Below, in pieces: positions 52,170 through 62,474 of a stretch of 64,000 nucleotides of DNA. Below the pieces are notes generated by a model, which saw only the letters and a program-made list of their open reading frames with translations, ran no database searches and was not told where the DNA came from. This DNA is from Vagococcus allomyrinae. GTDB taxonomy: Bacteria > Bacillota > Bacilli > Lactobacillales > Vagococcaceae. Each line of letters starts with the position of its first letter. Positions within the stretch are counted from its first letter, which is position 1. The translations under genes and the position numbers were made by a program. The stretch is from contig NZ_JAEEGA010000010.1 in assembly GCF_017829975.1 (NCBI RefSeq), positions 1 through 64,000 of the forward strand. Reading direction: 5' to 3'.

Positions 52170-53417
52170 TTATTTATAGAGTACATCTATTATAGTCTGA
52201 CTAAGCGCCTTAGAAAGATATGGAGGAACGGCATTACCAATTTGCCTAAAGGCTGCAGTTCTTGAATTTTCAAAATAGAAATCATCTGGAAACGTTTGAA
52301 TCCTTGCAGCTTCTCTCACAGTAATTGAACGATTTTGTTTGAAATCTGGATGTATATAATAGTGTCCATCTTTTGAAATATGGGCCACAACTGTATGACA
52401 AACGCTTGTACCATCTATTGCTTTGAACCGATCAAGAAATATATTTGCATTTTTATGTTTGATTAGTTTGGAAGGTAAATCAGGATATCGCACATTATTT
52501 TTTTTTAGTTTTTCTTTTGCAACAATTTTATAAATCTCTAAATCATTGGAGTTATTTTTTCTAGCTATATTTTGAGTTAATGGAAGTTCAAAATTTCTGA
52601 TATGGTTATCAACATACTTTGCGGGTTTGGATTCATTATAGATATTGAGTGTTTGACCAGATTCAAGAATCGGCAAATCTTTAAATAATTGATTAATTGT
52701 TGGCGGGGTTTCTTCATACTTTTTAAGTGATTCAAAGAAATTAACTCTAGAATAATCTTTTTTATACCCAAAAATGATAAGACGCTCTCGTTTTTGCGGA
52801 ACTCCATAATCAGCACTATTTACTATTTTATAGTCAATATGATAACCGCTCTTTGGAAGTGAGTTTTCAAACGCTTTTTTTATCTTAGGTAAAAGATTGG
52901 TGCCGTCTAAATCCTTAAAGGAAAGTAGACCTTTTACATTCTCAAATATAAAAAAATCTGGCTCATATTGTTTTAGGAATAATGTGTAATACTGATAAAG
53001 ATAAATTCTCGTGTCACGATGTTTAATTCTTTCATTTTGCGCCCTTCCTATAGTTGAGTAGGCTTGACAAGGTGGACCGCCGATTATTCCGTTAATTTTT
53101 TTATCTGATCGTTTTACATCTATTTCACTAAAGATTTGTGAGAGATTTTCTTCAGAAATAGCAAGATTAATAACTTTGTCAGTAACAGATTTTGGAACTA
53201 AATTAAGAAATTCACTTAATGTAATTTCATTGTTAAGGTACTTTTTATATATTTCTAATTGATTATTACTTTTTAAGTAATAAAAAGCATCTCTTGCTTG
53301 AAGTGTTTTACAGGCCTGGGAATCCATTTCAACATGAGCGATTAATTCGTAATTTTCGTTTCTAAATCCTTCGGTTAGCCCCCCTGCACCTGAAAACAGA
53401 TCAATAATAGTAATCAT
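52170..53417 (-). CDS. drmMII: DNA cytosine-5 methyltransferase (DISARM class 2 DrmMII)
   Basis: 415 residues. C5-methyltransferase motifs appear in order: motif I DLFSGAGGLTEGF (6-18), motif IV GGPPCQAYSTIGR with the catalytic C117, motif VI FENVKGLL (158-165), motif VIII region QKRERLIIFGY, motif IX VREAARIQTFPDDF and motif X RQIGNAVPPYLSKAL. It should mark host DNA so that the DISARM effector spares it. It is divergent from drmE with 125 bp between them, and a TATAAT-type box is present on each side. The target sequence cannot be read from the protein. Confidence 0.9.
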   Translation of the reverse strand: MITIIDLFSGAGGLTEGFRNENYELIAHVEMDSQACKTLQARDAFYYLKSNNQLEIYKKYLNNEITLSEFLNLVPKSVTDKVINLAISEENLSQIFSEIDVKRSDKKINGIIGGPPCQAYSTIGRAQNERIKHRDTRIYLYQYYTLFLKQYEPDFFIFENVKGLLSFKDLDGTNLLPKIKKAFENSLPKSGYHIDYKIVNSADYGVPQKRERLIIFGYKKDYSRVNFFESLKKYEETPPTINQLFKDLPILESGQTLNIYNESKPAKYVDNHIRNFELPLTQNIARKNNSNDLEIYKIVAKEKLKKNNVRYPDLPSKLIKHKNANIFLDRFKAIDGTSVCHTVVAHISKDGHYYIHPDFKQNRSITVREAARIQTFPDDFYFENSRTAAFRQIGNAVPPYLSKALSQTIIDVLYK

Positions 53418-53512
53418 GCAATATCACTCCTCAATGATATTATACCAGGTTTGTTAAATAAATAGAACAAAAAAAGAAAAATAATAGATTTCAAAAAGTG
53501 AAAACGCTATTG

Positions 53513-53518
53513 TATAAT
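53513..53518 (+). promoter_or_regulatory. -10 box of the DISARM operon
   Basis: TATAAT lies 24 bases ahead of the drmE start with a weak TTCAAA at 53490-53495 (17-bp spacer). Confidence 0.45.
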
Positions 53519-53541
53519 GATAGGGACAGGGAGGGAATGAG

Positions 53542-55989
53542 ATGGAACTGGAAAAAAATTTTGTGAATAAGAACTATCCTTTTGGATACAAATCAAATAA
53601 TATTAAGAAAATGATGGAAACTATCGATTATTTAGAACTGGAAAAGAGGTCTTATTCATACTATTATTACCATGAAGATTATTATGGAAATTTAATTTAT
53701 GAAATATTAATGAATAAGTTAATGGAGAATATGAAAGACGATAGCCGATTAGATATTAGCACTCTACAAAAAGATGATTCATTGTTGTATAAAGGAGAAT
53801 ATTATAAATATAAAGGTGAGTCTGAGGATGGAAAAGGGGGTTATGTTTTACAAAGCGTAAAAAAAGTTGGAAATCCTGTAAAACTAATTGTGACTGAGGC
53901 GATTTTGAAAAATAGAGTAGCAACAGCTAGCAACACTAAAACTAGAAAAGCTAAAGATTTGCGAAAAATACTTGCTAAACATATAAATTTGGAAGATTAT
54001 AATGCCAATAATAACAAGAAAATCATGATTATTGCAGATATGTCTATTTTGAAAAAAATATTTGAAATTAAACTTACATTTGGCGGTACTGAGTGCTATA
54101 TAGGTGAACTTTGTTCTGCTGTCTATATTACAAAAGAGGGGGAGGAAAGAAGAATTCCTCATGATTTATCATACTCTGACCCGATGGTATATTTTTGTAG
54201 CAGTACTAGCGTGGCGGCTCAATACTACGATGATGTATTATACAAGACAGTACTGGAAAAAATATTCATACTTGGAAATAAATTTTTTAAAGGAAAGCAA
54301 CGCGATTATTTATATTCATTGATTGATATCCATGATGATGAGAACATAGCAATTGCCTTATTTGGTTCAGCAGATATTTTGATGCAAAAAGATGGAGTTG
54401 ATCCAATAAAGAATCTGGAGATGAATCATCTCTTTTCGCCAATCAAAATTATTGCTGAAACTAGTACGATGTTTAATTTTATTCCAATCCAGCATAATAG
54501 AGAGTTCACTATGTCAGTTGAAAAGCTAAGGGGAGATATTGAAAAAATAAGATTTAGTCCACAACACAAATATCTTCTGAAAATGCTAGTTATATATTTA
54601 AGAAGTATTCTAGGACAAGTAGTTGGAACATATAAATGTCTTGAAAGCATGATGATTAAGATATCTGAATACTTAGAAGTGATAGACATTGAAGATAGCG
54701 AAACCATTGACCAAAATTTATATGATTTGTATGCTAATCGATTTGGTTATGACACACATAAAGTTATTAAAAATACACTGAATTCAGGAATGAAAGTTGC
54801 ATTAGTAGTAAATAATGAGTTGTCGGAAGAAACCTCTATCAGGTTTAGGAATAACACAAATGTTGAAGTGTTTCCTGTGGACCTGTTGATAACGGAAGAT
54901 ATGCTAGACTTCTTTGATGTGGTTATATTGAGCTCAATGACAGCGACTCACAGGAGGAAATGGGTTGCTGCTTCATTTAATGCACAATACTATATTTTGT
55001 ATCCGCAAGTAAATGAGAAGATTTTCGTCAGTTCTATAAAAAATGATAGGAACTTCTTAAACAGAATAACAAAATCCGTAGAAGTGAGTAATCTTTTTGA
55101 TAGTTATGAGAATGCAATTGAAACGTATATTGATTGGTATAAAAAAGTTGAACTAAACGAAAATGAAATAGAAGTAGATAAAGATATACTTGAAGTTGAG
55201 GTACTATTTGAAAGCATCTTTGATAGTAAATTGGAAAAAATAATTGAGAAAAACATTAGTTTAAGTAAAGAAAATAAAGGGGAAGATAATAATCTTGTTG
55301 ATATAAATACTGAAATTCTTTTAGATAATGGTATGGTTATCTTAGGTACGGAGTATGGTAAAGTTCATGCCCTTGAGCACGGAAAATTGGTAAATAGAGA
55401 GTTACAAAATGTGAAAGAATTTGATGTCGTTGTGCAGTTTAATATACCGTATGCTAATGAAATTTATCATGATCGACTTTTAACTTACAGTTTATCAGAA
55501 AATGAATCTTCAGAAATAATTGAAGCCCTCGAATATGAGAGAATGGATATACATTGGAAAAGAAGTTTAATTGAGTTCAAATCAAACAGAAGTTTGAAAG
55601 GAACGGATTTGGCAGCTAAATTTAAGATATCTGGTTATCCGTCAAAAAGTGAAACATTCTATAATCTATGGACTAATCCTTATAAAATGCCTATGGTTCC
55701 AAAGGATATTGAGTTTATTAGCTATGTTGGTAAAGTTATAGGCGATATGGATATTGAAAAAAATTATCAGAGTTATTATGAGGCGAGTGTGCATGTAAAA
55801 GAGAATATGAAAAACATCAGAGAGAAGTTATTAGAGTCCATTGAGGGAAAAGATTTAAGACAAATCGAAACGATGAAGAGCATTCCATCTCCGAATGTGT
55901 CAACAATTCTTTATGTAGAAAAAATTGACTATAACAATATTCCAAGATACTTAACAAATAAAATGATCGAGGGGGAAGAGGAGCGATGA
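53542..55989 (+). CDS. drmE: DISARM class 2 protein DrmE-like
   Basis: 815 residues. No classical enzyme motif is evident. There is a long helical N-terminal half, and a region at about 395-560 with Rossmann-like alternation (MKVALVVNNELSEETSIRF, DVVILSSMTATHRRKW) that could be a degenerate helicase/NTPase-like or restriction-type fold. Identification rests on position: it is divergent from a C5 methyltransferase and overlaps drmA by ATGA, as in class 2 DISARM, whose signature gene is drmE. GGGAGGG lies upstream. The biochemical role of DrmE is not settled. Confidence 0.72.
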   Translation: MELEKNFVNKNYPFGYKSNNIKKMMETIDYLELEKRSYSYYYYHEDYYGNLIYEILMNKLMENMKDDSRLDISTLQKDDSLLYKGEYYKYKGESEDGKGGYVLQSVKKVGNPVKLIVTEAILKNRVATASNTKTRKAKDLRKILAKHINLEDYNANNNKKIMIIADMSILKKIFEIKLTFGGTECYIGELCSAVYITKEGEERRIPHDLSYSDPMVYFCSSTSVAAQYYDDVLYKTVLEKIFILGNKFFKGKQRDYLYSLIDIHDDENIAIALFGSADILMQKDGVDPIKNLEMNHLFSPIKIIAETSTMFNFIPIQHNREFTMSVEKLRGDIEKIRFSPQHKYLLKMLVIYLRSILGQVVGTYKCLESMMIKISEYLEVIDIEDSETIDQNLYDLYANRFGYDTHKVIKNTLNSGMKVALVVNNELSEETSIRFRNNTNVEVFPVDLLITEDMLDFFDVVILSSMTATHRRKWVAASFNAQYYILYPQVNEKIFVSSIKNDRNFLNRITKSVEVSNLFDSYENAIETYIDWYKKVELNENEIEVDKDILEVEVLFESIFDSKLEKIIEKNISLSKENKGEDNNLVDINTEILLDNGMVILGTEYGKVHALEHGKLVNRELQNVKEFDVVVQFNIPYANEIYHDRLLTYSLSENESSEIIEALEYERMDIHWKRSLIEFKSNRSLKGTDLAAKFKISGYPSKSETFYNLWTNPYKMPMVPKDIEFISYVGKVIGDMDIEKNYQSYYEASVHVKENMKNIREKLLESIEGKDLRQIETMKSIPSPNVSTILYVEKIDYNNIPRYLTNKMIEGEEER

Positions 55990-58900
55990 AAACAATAGAG
56001 GAAGACGTAGAAAGACAAAAGAATGTTAGAAGAAAATTGATGGAAGCGACTTCTAGTTTGTTATTAGGACCTGGTTCAGAGTGCCTGAATGAGGATAATC
56101 TAAATGAAATTATATCTGATAAACCAGAAGCTAGGTATGTTACAGGAATTTTATATCCAGTAGGAAGAATTAGTAACAGTAAAGAGTCTACATCCGATAA
56201 TGATTTGGATGAGTTAGATGATGAAACGATTACGTTTGATAACAGTTTGTTGCCAAGTTCTATGGGAATGACTTTTTATTTTAAGTCTAATCTGACTGAT
56301 TTAGAGCTTAATGTGGAGTATTCAAATTATGTGAAAATAACCAATCCTAACGTGTTTATTGGCAAAGATATATATTTTCTTTTGAACAGACAGATTGAGA
56401 AATTTATACACAAAGAAAAGTTACAAAAATTATTAGTCATGGACGGTGGAAAATACGAGATTAGAGCAGTCTTAGAAAGTGTAGAAGAAAGGTCTATTTT
56501 TAAAGAATTTATTAATTCGAATGATAAAATCGAATTTAAGAAATTAAGATTTTATCTCTGGAAATCTTATGAGGCAGCAAATAAGAATAATGATTACTAT
56601 CAACGTTCTCCCCACCAGTTTAAAATGAAAGTACCATTGAGAGAAGGGTATCACAAACAAAAAATATCGCCGCTTGATGAGGGCTTCTTAGAGATTATAT
56701 CAAATGTTAATAAGATATCAGAATTATCTGAATTTGATATTTTTTCTCTAACAATAATATTAAAAAATACATCTGGAAAAAAGGTGTTTCAGCCCAAAAT
56801 TCAAATAACTGCTAACGATTTATTTGAATTTTTTCCAGTAGAAGATGTAAAACTTCCAAGCCTTAATAAATTAAGTAAAGAGGATCAAAAAAATTATTTT
56901 CTTTACAAAAATAAAAAAAGCTACGCAGTAGGGCATGGAGTTTCAGTCATTTGGGGAGAGAGCAAAGGTAGCTTTGCCATAGAGACCACTTACATTCCAA
57001 CATATGAAATTTTACCAATGAGATTTGATATACCTGGATTGAGCGAGGAAATTCTTCGACCGGATACCTATTTAGGAACAAATAAAGAAGAACAAATAAA
57101 TAATTTATTAGAGTTTGTTTCTCTTTATGATGCTTGGATTGATAAATTGAGTGAAAAGTTAGAAAAAATCGAAGATCATTTTAAGGATGTGGCACAGGAA
57201 AATTTGAATAACTGTAGATGTAGTAGTCAAAGGATGAGAAAAACAATTGACTTCCTTCAAAACAATGAAGCGGCTTGGACAGCTTTTCAATATGCAAATG
57301 AGGCTATGGTACTTCAACGAATTAAAGATGGTAAATTGAAAGAGATGCTGTATCAAACTAAAGATTATGATTCAGTTGATTTTAAATGGCGCCCTTTTCA
57401 ATTGGCTTTTGTCCTTAATTCACTCGAATCGATTCTAAATGATGAAAGTGATGAACGAAATGAATTGGACTTAATTTGGGTAAGTACTGGTGGTGGAAAG
57501 ACTGAGGCGTACTTATTTGCAATAGCAGCAGTCATTTTTTTCAGAAAATTAACACGTACAAATTCTAGTGGGGTTAGTGTTATTATGAGATATACACTTA
57601 GACTTCTTACCTCTCAGCAATTTGATAGGGCCGCTGCATTGATTTGTGCTTTAGAATATATTAGAAGAAATAATGAGAATCTATTTGGTAATGAAGAAAT
57701 TTCAGTAGGTCTCTGGGTTGGTATGGATCAAACTAAGAATCATTTCGAAGATGCCAATGAGAATCTGCGTGACATGTTTAAATGTAACTCTCTTGAGGAT
57801 GCTAAGAAAAAAAATATGTTTCAAATATTGAAGTGTCCGTGGTGTAATGGTGAATATAGTGTGATACCAGAACTAAGAAATATTAAAATACCCCGGAGAT
57901 GGGGTTATAAAGAAATTACAAAAACATCTAAGAATTTACACAGCATTTGTTGTGTAAATAAATCATGCTCTTTTAGGTCAGGAATCCCTGTTTATATGAT
58001 TGATGAAGCTATTTATATGGTTAGACCGACATTACTTTTCGGGACAGTTGACAAATTCGCACAGGCATCACTTAAACAAGAGACAGTAAAATTGTTTGGA
58101 TCAGATAATCCTGAGAAATATAGAAGACCTGAGCTCATAATACAGGATGAGTTACATTTGATTTCTGGGCCATTAGGCAGTATCGTAGGCCTATATGAGT
58201 CAGGTTTTGATTATATCTTTAGCCAAAATAAAGGGGTTAAACCTCCCAAATATATTGCCTCAACTGCGACAATTAGAAATGCTGAAGAGCAGGTGCAAAA
58301 TATTTTTAATCGTAAAGTTTTTCAGTTCCCGCCAAGTGGATTCGATTCTAATGATAGCTTTTTTGTTAGAGAGGACGATAAGCAATCTGGAAGAATGTAT
58401 ATGGGGATTATGGCAACAGGTAAATCACAAATGACAACTGAAATTCGGCTTATTGCGATATTATTACAAAGTATAGCTGAGTTGGGATTATCTGATGATG
58501 AAATGGAGTTATTTTGGACCTTGACAGGATACTTTAATAGTATTAGGGAGTTAGGAAAAGCTTCGTCATTAATACGAGATGATGTTAAGGACTATCTTCA
58601 GCAATTACAAAATCGCAATGGCACTAATAAGAGAGCCTTATACGATGAGAATAACATTGAGCTTACAAGTCGTGTCTCTGGCGCAGAAATTCCAGATAAA
58701 ATCAGACAAATTGAAAGTAAAAGAGGTGAAAAAGGTGCAGTTGATACGTTGATAGCTACAAATATGTTGTCAGTAGGTGTAGATATTGGGCGACTGAACT
58801 CCATGTTTGTAGTAGGACAGCCAAAGCTTACCTCTGAATACATACAAGCAACCAGTAGAGTTGGTAGAGAAACACTAGGGTTAGTTAGTATGTTGTATAA

Positions 58901-59420
58901 TTCCACCAGAAGTAGAGATCGTTCTCATTATGAGACATTTCAATCCTATCATCAAAATCTATACAAGTATGTAGAGCCCAGTAGTGTAACGCCATTTTCT
59001 GTTCCGGCAGTAAAAAAAGCAGCTTACGCAACTATAGTGGCTATGGTAAGAAATACTGTGCCGGACTTAATAAATGATGATGCGGCATCTAAAATTTTAG
59101 AGCATACAGACATTTTAAATATGGTAAAGGAGTTCATTTTTGAAAGAATTAGGAATATTGATACTCAGAGCGGGCTGTATTATGAAGATGCAACTCAATT
59201 AATAAATAACTTTTTTGAAGAATGGAAACGTTTAGCAAGCGAAGCATTCGAAAATAATCAAAAGTTATATTATTATGCTTCGCCATATAAATCTACGAGA
59301 ATAGAAGACCTTATCTTACTAAGAGCATTCGATGATAAAAGCACTCATGATGAATCCATAAGAGTGATGGGAACTATGAGAAATGTTGAAGAATCTTCAT
59401 TTATGGAAATAATTGAGTAG
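55986..59420 (+). CDS. drmA: DISARM helicase DrmA
   Basis: 1144 residues. A superfamily 2 helicase core occupies roughly 480-990. Motif I is STGGGKTEAY (K505), motif II is QDELHLISG (D721-H724, DELH not DEAH), motif III is ASTATI, and motif VI is QATSRVGRE (from Q954). A cysteine cluster (KCPWCNGEY, CCVNKSCSF) lies between motifs I and II. The unusual QDELHLISGPLGS block is a hallmark I associate with DrmA. It should translocate on or unwind invading DNA together with DrmB. Coupled by overlap to drmE and followed 11 bases later by drmB. Confidence 0.88.
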   Translation: MKTIEEDVERQKNVRRKLMEATSSLLLGPGSECLNEDNLNEIISDKPEARYVTGILYPVGRISNSKESTSDNDLDELDDETITFDNSLLPSSMGMTFYFKSNLTDLELNVEYSNYVKITNPNVFIGKDIYFLLNRQIEKFIHKEKLQKLLVMDGGKYEIRAVLESVEERSIFKEFINSNDKIEFKKLRFYLWKSYEAANKNNDYYQRSPHQFKMKVPLREGYHKQKISPLDEGFLEIISNVNKISELSEFDIFSLTIILKNTSGKKVFQPKIQITANDLFEFFPVEDVKLPSLNKLSKEDQKNYFLYKNKKSYAVGHGVSVIWGESKGSFAIETTYIPTYEILPMRFDIPGLSEEILRPDTYLGTNKEEQINNLLEFVSLYDAWIDKLSEKLEKIEDHFKDVAQENLNNCRCSSQRMRKTIDFLQNNEAAWTAFQYANEAMVLQRIKDGKLKEMLYQTKDYDSVDFKWRPFQLAFVLNSLESILNDESDERNELDLIWVSTGGGKTEAYLFAIAAVIFFRKLTRTNSSGVSVIMRYTLRLLTSQQFDRAAALICALEYIRRNNENLFGNEEISVGLWVGMDQTKNHFEDANENLRDMFKCNSLEDAKKKNMFQILKCPWCNGEYSVIPELRNIKIPRRWGYKEITKTSKNLHSICCVNKSCSFRSGIPVYMIDEAIYMVRPTLLFGTVDKFAQASLKQETVKLFGSDNPEKYRRPELIIQDELHLISGPLGSIVGLYESGFDYIFSQNKGVKPPKYIASTATIRNAEEQVQNIFNRKVFQFPPSGFDSNDSFFVREDDKQSGRMYMGIMATGKSQMTTEIRLIAILLQSIAELGLSDDEMELFWTLTGYFNSIRELGKASSLIRDDVKDYLQQLQNRNGTNKRALYDENNIELTSRVSGAEIPDKIRQIESKRGEKGAVDTLIATNMLSVGVDIGRLNSMFVVGQPKLTSEYIQATSRVGRETLGLVSMLYNSTRSRDRSHYETFQSYHQNLYKYVEPSSVTPFSVPAVKKAAYATIVAMVRNTVPDLINDDAASKILEHTDILNMVKEFIFERIRNIDTQSGLYYEDATQLINNFFEEWKRLASEAFENNQKLYYYASPYKSTRIEDLILLRAFDDKSTHDESIRVMGTMRNVEESSFMEIIE

Positions 59421-59430
59421 GAGGAAAACA

Positions 59431-61362
59431 ATGAATAATTACAAGGAAAAGTATAATCCAGAGTTTAAAGTTAGAAGGTCTCAATTACTAACTCCCTTTG
59501 GGATTGGTGCGCTGATGGACATAAATAATCAATCACTTATGGTTGCAGATTCTGAGTATTGGGGAGATGATCTGGAGCTTGTTCATGACATTCGACTTGA
59601 AAAAATACTAGGGTGCAAAGGTTTCATCGAACCTCCATTAAGTTCAATGACGAATATTCAAGGTAAAAGATTTCCTAGATGGTACTTTTCTCCAGTAGAC
59701 AGACGTTTAAAAACAATAGATAAATGGCGTGAAGAGATAAAAGCCATGGGAGATAATAAAAGTTTAATTAGTTTTGATAAGAAGCCTTTTACTAAAAAAG
59801 ATAATAATCGTGTTGAATTAGTACCTGTAAGAATTATATGTGCCTGTGAACATGGTCATTCGCAGGATTTTCCTTGGCTTGAATGGGCACATATGGATTC
59901 TTCACTCAGCGCAGCAGATTTTAAGAACCATAAATTGGTGTTAAAGAGTGATGCGAAATCAGCGTCTATATCTGAATTAAAAGTATGTTGTACCACTTGT
60001 GAGTCTAAAAATAATGTCAAGTTAGAAAAATCTTTGGCAGGTATTTTTGATGATAAAAAAATGGCTAAACGTTTTGAAAAAATAAATGTTCATTGTGAAG
60101 GCAAGCATTATTGGAAACATACCATATGTAACGAAAAGTGTGATCAAAATCTTAAAGTCATGCTAAGAAATGCAAATAATTTTTATTTTCCAAGTATTAT
60201 GAGCTCAGTCAATATACCTTTTAATGAGAATACTGACTTAGAAAAAATAATGAGCCATAAAGAATATAGCAGCATTATTGGCCACATGAAAAAGAGCGTT
60301 AGGGGACAAGAATATGATTTTTTTGAAAATAATAGTCGAGTATCCAATTCAATTGACTATATATCCGAGGACTTAGACTTGTCAAATGGATACGTCAGAG
60401 AATCTGTTGGAACGCAATTAGGCTATTACTCAAGTGAAAAGACTGATTTAGTAACAGTGATGGATTATCGACGAGCAGAGTTCCAAGTTTTAACAGGAAG
60501 AGAATCATTTAACCACAATTCGAATATCGAATTTAAAATAAAAGTTTACAATAAGCCAGACTTTTCAGACTCCGTTAAAAAAAGTTTTTTTAGTAAGTTA
60601 ACTCTTGTTCATTCTTTAGAAGTAATGAGCGCGTTGACAGGATTTTCAAGAATAGATACATTAAATTCTGATAAAATCCTTGAAGATATTGAAGAAGAGG
60701 AAACTAATACAAAAAATATTAAAATGGTATCTCTAAAACGAAAAGATGACACCTTTGTTGGTATAAAAGCAAGAGGCGAGGGGATATTTTTTGAGCTATC
60801 TAATAAAAAAGTGAAAGAATGGCTGAAAGTTAATGAGTTAACTCCAATGTTCAGAAAAATAAATGAGAAGCTAAAATTTGATATTCATGAGGATGAAAAA
60901 CCTTATATTGCACCTGATTATTATTTAGTTCATACGTTGTCCCATCTTCTAATTAGAGAGCTAAGTCTTACGTGTGGATACACTTCTTCTTCTTTAAAGG
61001 AAAGGATTTACTATTCGAATGAAGACGGAGAAGAAATGTATGGAGTGCTCATATACACGTCAAGTAGTGATTCAGAAGGAACTCTAGGAGGGTTAGTTAA
61101 ACAAGGGTTACCAAAAAAATTTTTTGCAACTATTGACGCAGCAATTGAAAAAGCCAAGTGGTGTAGCTTTGATCCAGTTTGTATTGAAAGTGTTGGGCAA
61201 GGTCGGAACTCATTAAATGCGGGGGCTTGCCATGCCTGTTCGTTAATTTCTGAAACAAGTTGCGAAAAAATGAATGTTTTTCTTGACAGAAGTATGTTGA
61301 TTGGTACTTTAGACAATCCGGAGTGGGGATTTTTTGGTGAAGTTGTGAATTTGAAAAAATAA
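59431..61362 (+). CDS. drmB: DISARM protein DrmB (DUF1998)
   Basis: 643 residues from the ATG with TAGGAGG. A TTG 18 bases earlier overlaps drmA and is less likely. It opens KVRRSQLLTPFGIGALMDIN, the typical DrmB start, and ends in a DUF1998 cysteine module (KWCSFDPVCIES, then AGACHACSLISETSCEKMN). A second cysteine/His cluster lies at about 180-240 (CCTTCESK). DrmB is a core DISARM partner of DrmA. Confidence 0.88.
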   Translation: MNNYKEKYNPEFKVRRSQLLTPFGIGALMDINNQSLMVADSEYWGDDLELVHDIRLEKILGCKGFIEPPLSSMTNIQGKRFPRWYFSPVDRRLKTIDKWREEIKAMGDNKSLISFDKKPFTKKDNNRVELVPVRIICACEHGHSQDFPWLEWAHMDSSLSAADFKNHKLVLKSDAKSASISELKVCCTTCESKNNVKLEKSLAGIFDDKKMAKRFEKINVHCEGKHYWKHTICNEKCDQNLKVMLRNANNFYFPSIMSSVNIPFNENTDLEKIMSHKEYSSIIGHMKKSVRGQEYDFFENNSRVSNSIDYISEDLDLSNGYVRESVGTQLGYYSSEKTDLVTVMDYRRAEFQVLTGRESFNHNSNIEFKIKVYNKPDFSDSVKKSFFSKLTLVHSLEVMSALTGFSRIDTLNSDKILEDIEEEETNTKNIKMVSLKRKDDTFVGIKARGEGIFFELSNKKVKEWLKVNELTPMFRKINEKLKFDIHEDEKPYIAPDYYLVHTLSHLLIRELSLTCGYTSSSLKERIYYSNEDGEEMYGVLIYTSSSDSEGTLGGLVKQGLPKKFFATIDAAIEKAKWCSFDPVCIESVGQGRNSLNAGACHACSLISETSCEKMNVFLDRSMLIGTLDNPEWGFFGEVVNLKK

Positions 61363-61481
61363 TAGTACTGGCAAAATAAATGATTTTTATGATTCAATTG
61401 GAATAATATAGAAAAATTATTGTGAATATGTGAGACTGAAAAGGCAAACTCGCATGTCACAAAAATGAAGTTGGGGGATAA

Positions 61482-62444
61482 ATGATGGAATTAGTAAAGA
61501 TGGACATAGCGAATTTTAACTTAACATTTGGAAAAGAACAGATGCCAATGTTAAATCATTTTGAGGATTTTTTATTACCAGCACTAAAAATGGATTACGT
61601 AAGAGAGAAACAGGACAATAGTTTCAGTTTTAATTCAATAAAAGTAATTGATACGGATAATGGTTTCGCTTTGACGGGAATTATTATAAAAGACACTCGT
61701 TTAGAAGTGCGATCAATAATAGATAAAGAAGGAAATTTGGTAGAAACTGATCGTGAACACCCCTCTGCACCCTACTCCTTTTTTTGTGTTTTCTTAAAGA
61801 ATCATAGAATGATTTTTGTACCAAACCAGAAAGGAAGTCCCAATTTAGTATCTTTTTCGGCGACGGTTAATTTGTTTTTGTATGAGTACCGAAGAAGGTA
61901 TAACTTGAGTAGAGAAAAAGATGGTAAACCTACTAGGCTTCCGATATATCAGTTAAATATTGTGGGAATTCCTTCAAAAAGAAATATTAAGGCTGCTATA
62001 CAAAAAGTAGATAAGGTAAATAAAATGAAATTAAGATTTTACCCTCTAAATGGAGAAGATTTAGATTTAGCAAATGTAGCTCTTTCTAAAATAAGGGAGC
62101 TGAGTGTTACAAGAAATTATGTGGATAGTAATACAGGAGGAGTAACTTTTAATTCTCCGAAAGATTTAGATAATGTTGCTAATTTGATGGAAGGTTTGGG
62201 AGGAACTGTAGACTCAACTCTATTTGTGACGCTAAAAGATGGTGGAAAAGGACAGATAAAAAACCAACAAATATCTGAGAAAATCCAAGTTCAAATCCCA
62301 ACGAAACATGTTATTGACGAAGTAGCACCTCTAATAGAAAAGGCTGGAAAATTAGAAACGATAACTACCGTATCTTCTGAAAATCAAAAAAACTATAAAA
62401 AGTTTCTTCCCAAAATTAGAGAGATATTTTCTAGTTTTTTATAG
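61482..62444 (+). CDS. unrecognised 320-aa protein at the drmC position
   Basis: 320 residues, alpha/beta, cytosolic. The conserved-looking core is APYSFFCVFLKNHRMIFVPN followed by VSFSATVNLFLYEYRRRYN, with a C-terminal ALSKIRELSVTRNYVDS and KIQVQIPTKHVIDEVAPLI. It has no HxKxxxxD motif, so it is not the phospholipase-D nuclease DrmC normally found after drmB. It is 119 bases downstream of drmB, co-oriented, with TTGGGGG upstream, and is followed by a membrane protein. It looks like an accessory or effector module attached to DISARM, or a separate small defence system. Confidence 0.62.
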   Translation: MMELVKMDIANFNLTFGKEQMPMLNHFEDFLLPALKMDYVREKQDNSFSFNSIKVIDTDNGFALTGIIIKDTRLEVRSIIDKEGNLVETDREHPSAPYSFFCVFLKNHRMIFVPNQKGSPNLVSFSATVNLFLYEYRRRYNLSREKDGKPTRLPIYQLNIVGIPSKRNIKAAIQKVDKVNKMKLRFYPLNGEDLDLANVALSKIRELSVTRNYVDSNTGGVTFNSPKDLDNVANLMEGLGGTVDSTLFVTLKDGGKGQIKNQQISEKIQVQIPTKHVIDEVAPLIEKAGKLETITTVSSENQKNYKKFLPKIREIFSSFL

Positions 62445-62474
62445 AATAATATTTAGGATAGGAGTATTTTATTT

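Noticed and set aside
52577-52816. 79-aa minus-strand ORF inside the methyltransferase
   Set aside because: Out-of-frame shadow of the methyltransferase target-recognition region.
61482-62444. Considered as drmC (phospholipase-D nuclease)
   Set aside because: No HxKxxxxD motif and no PLD-like spacing is present anywhere in the protein.
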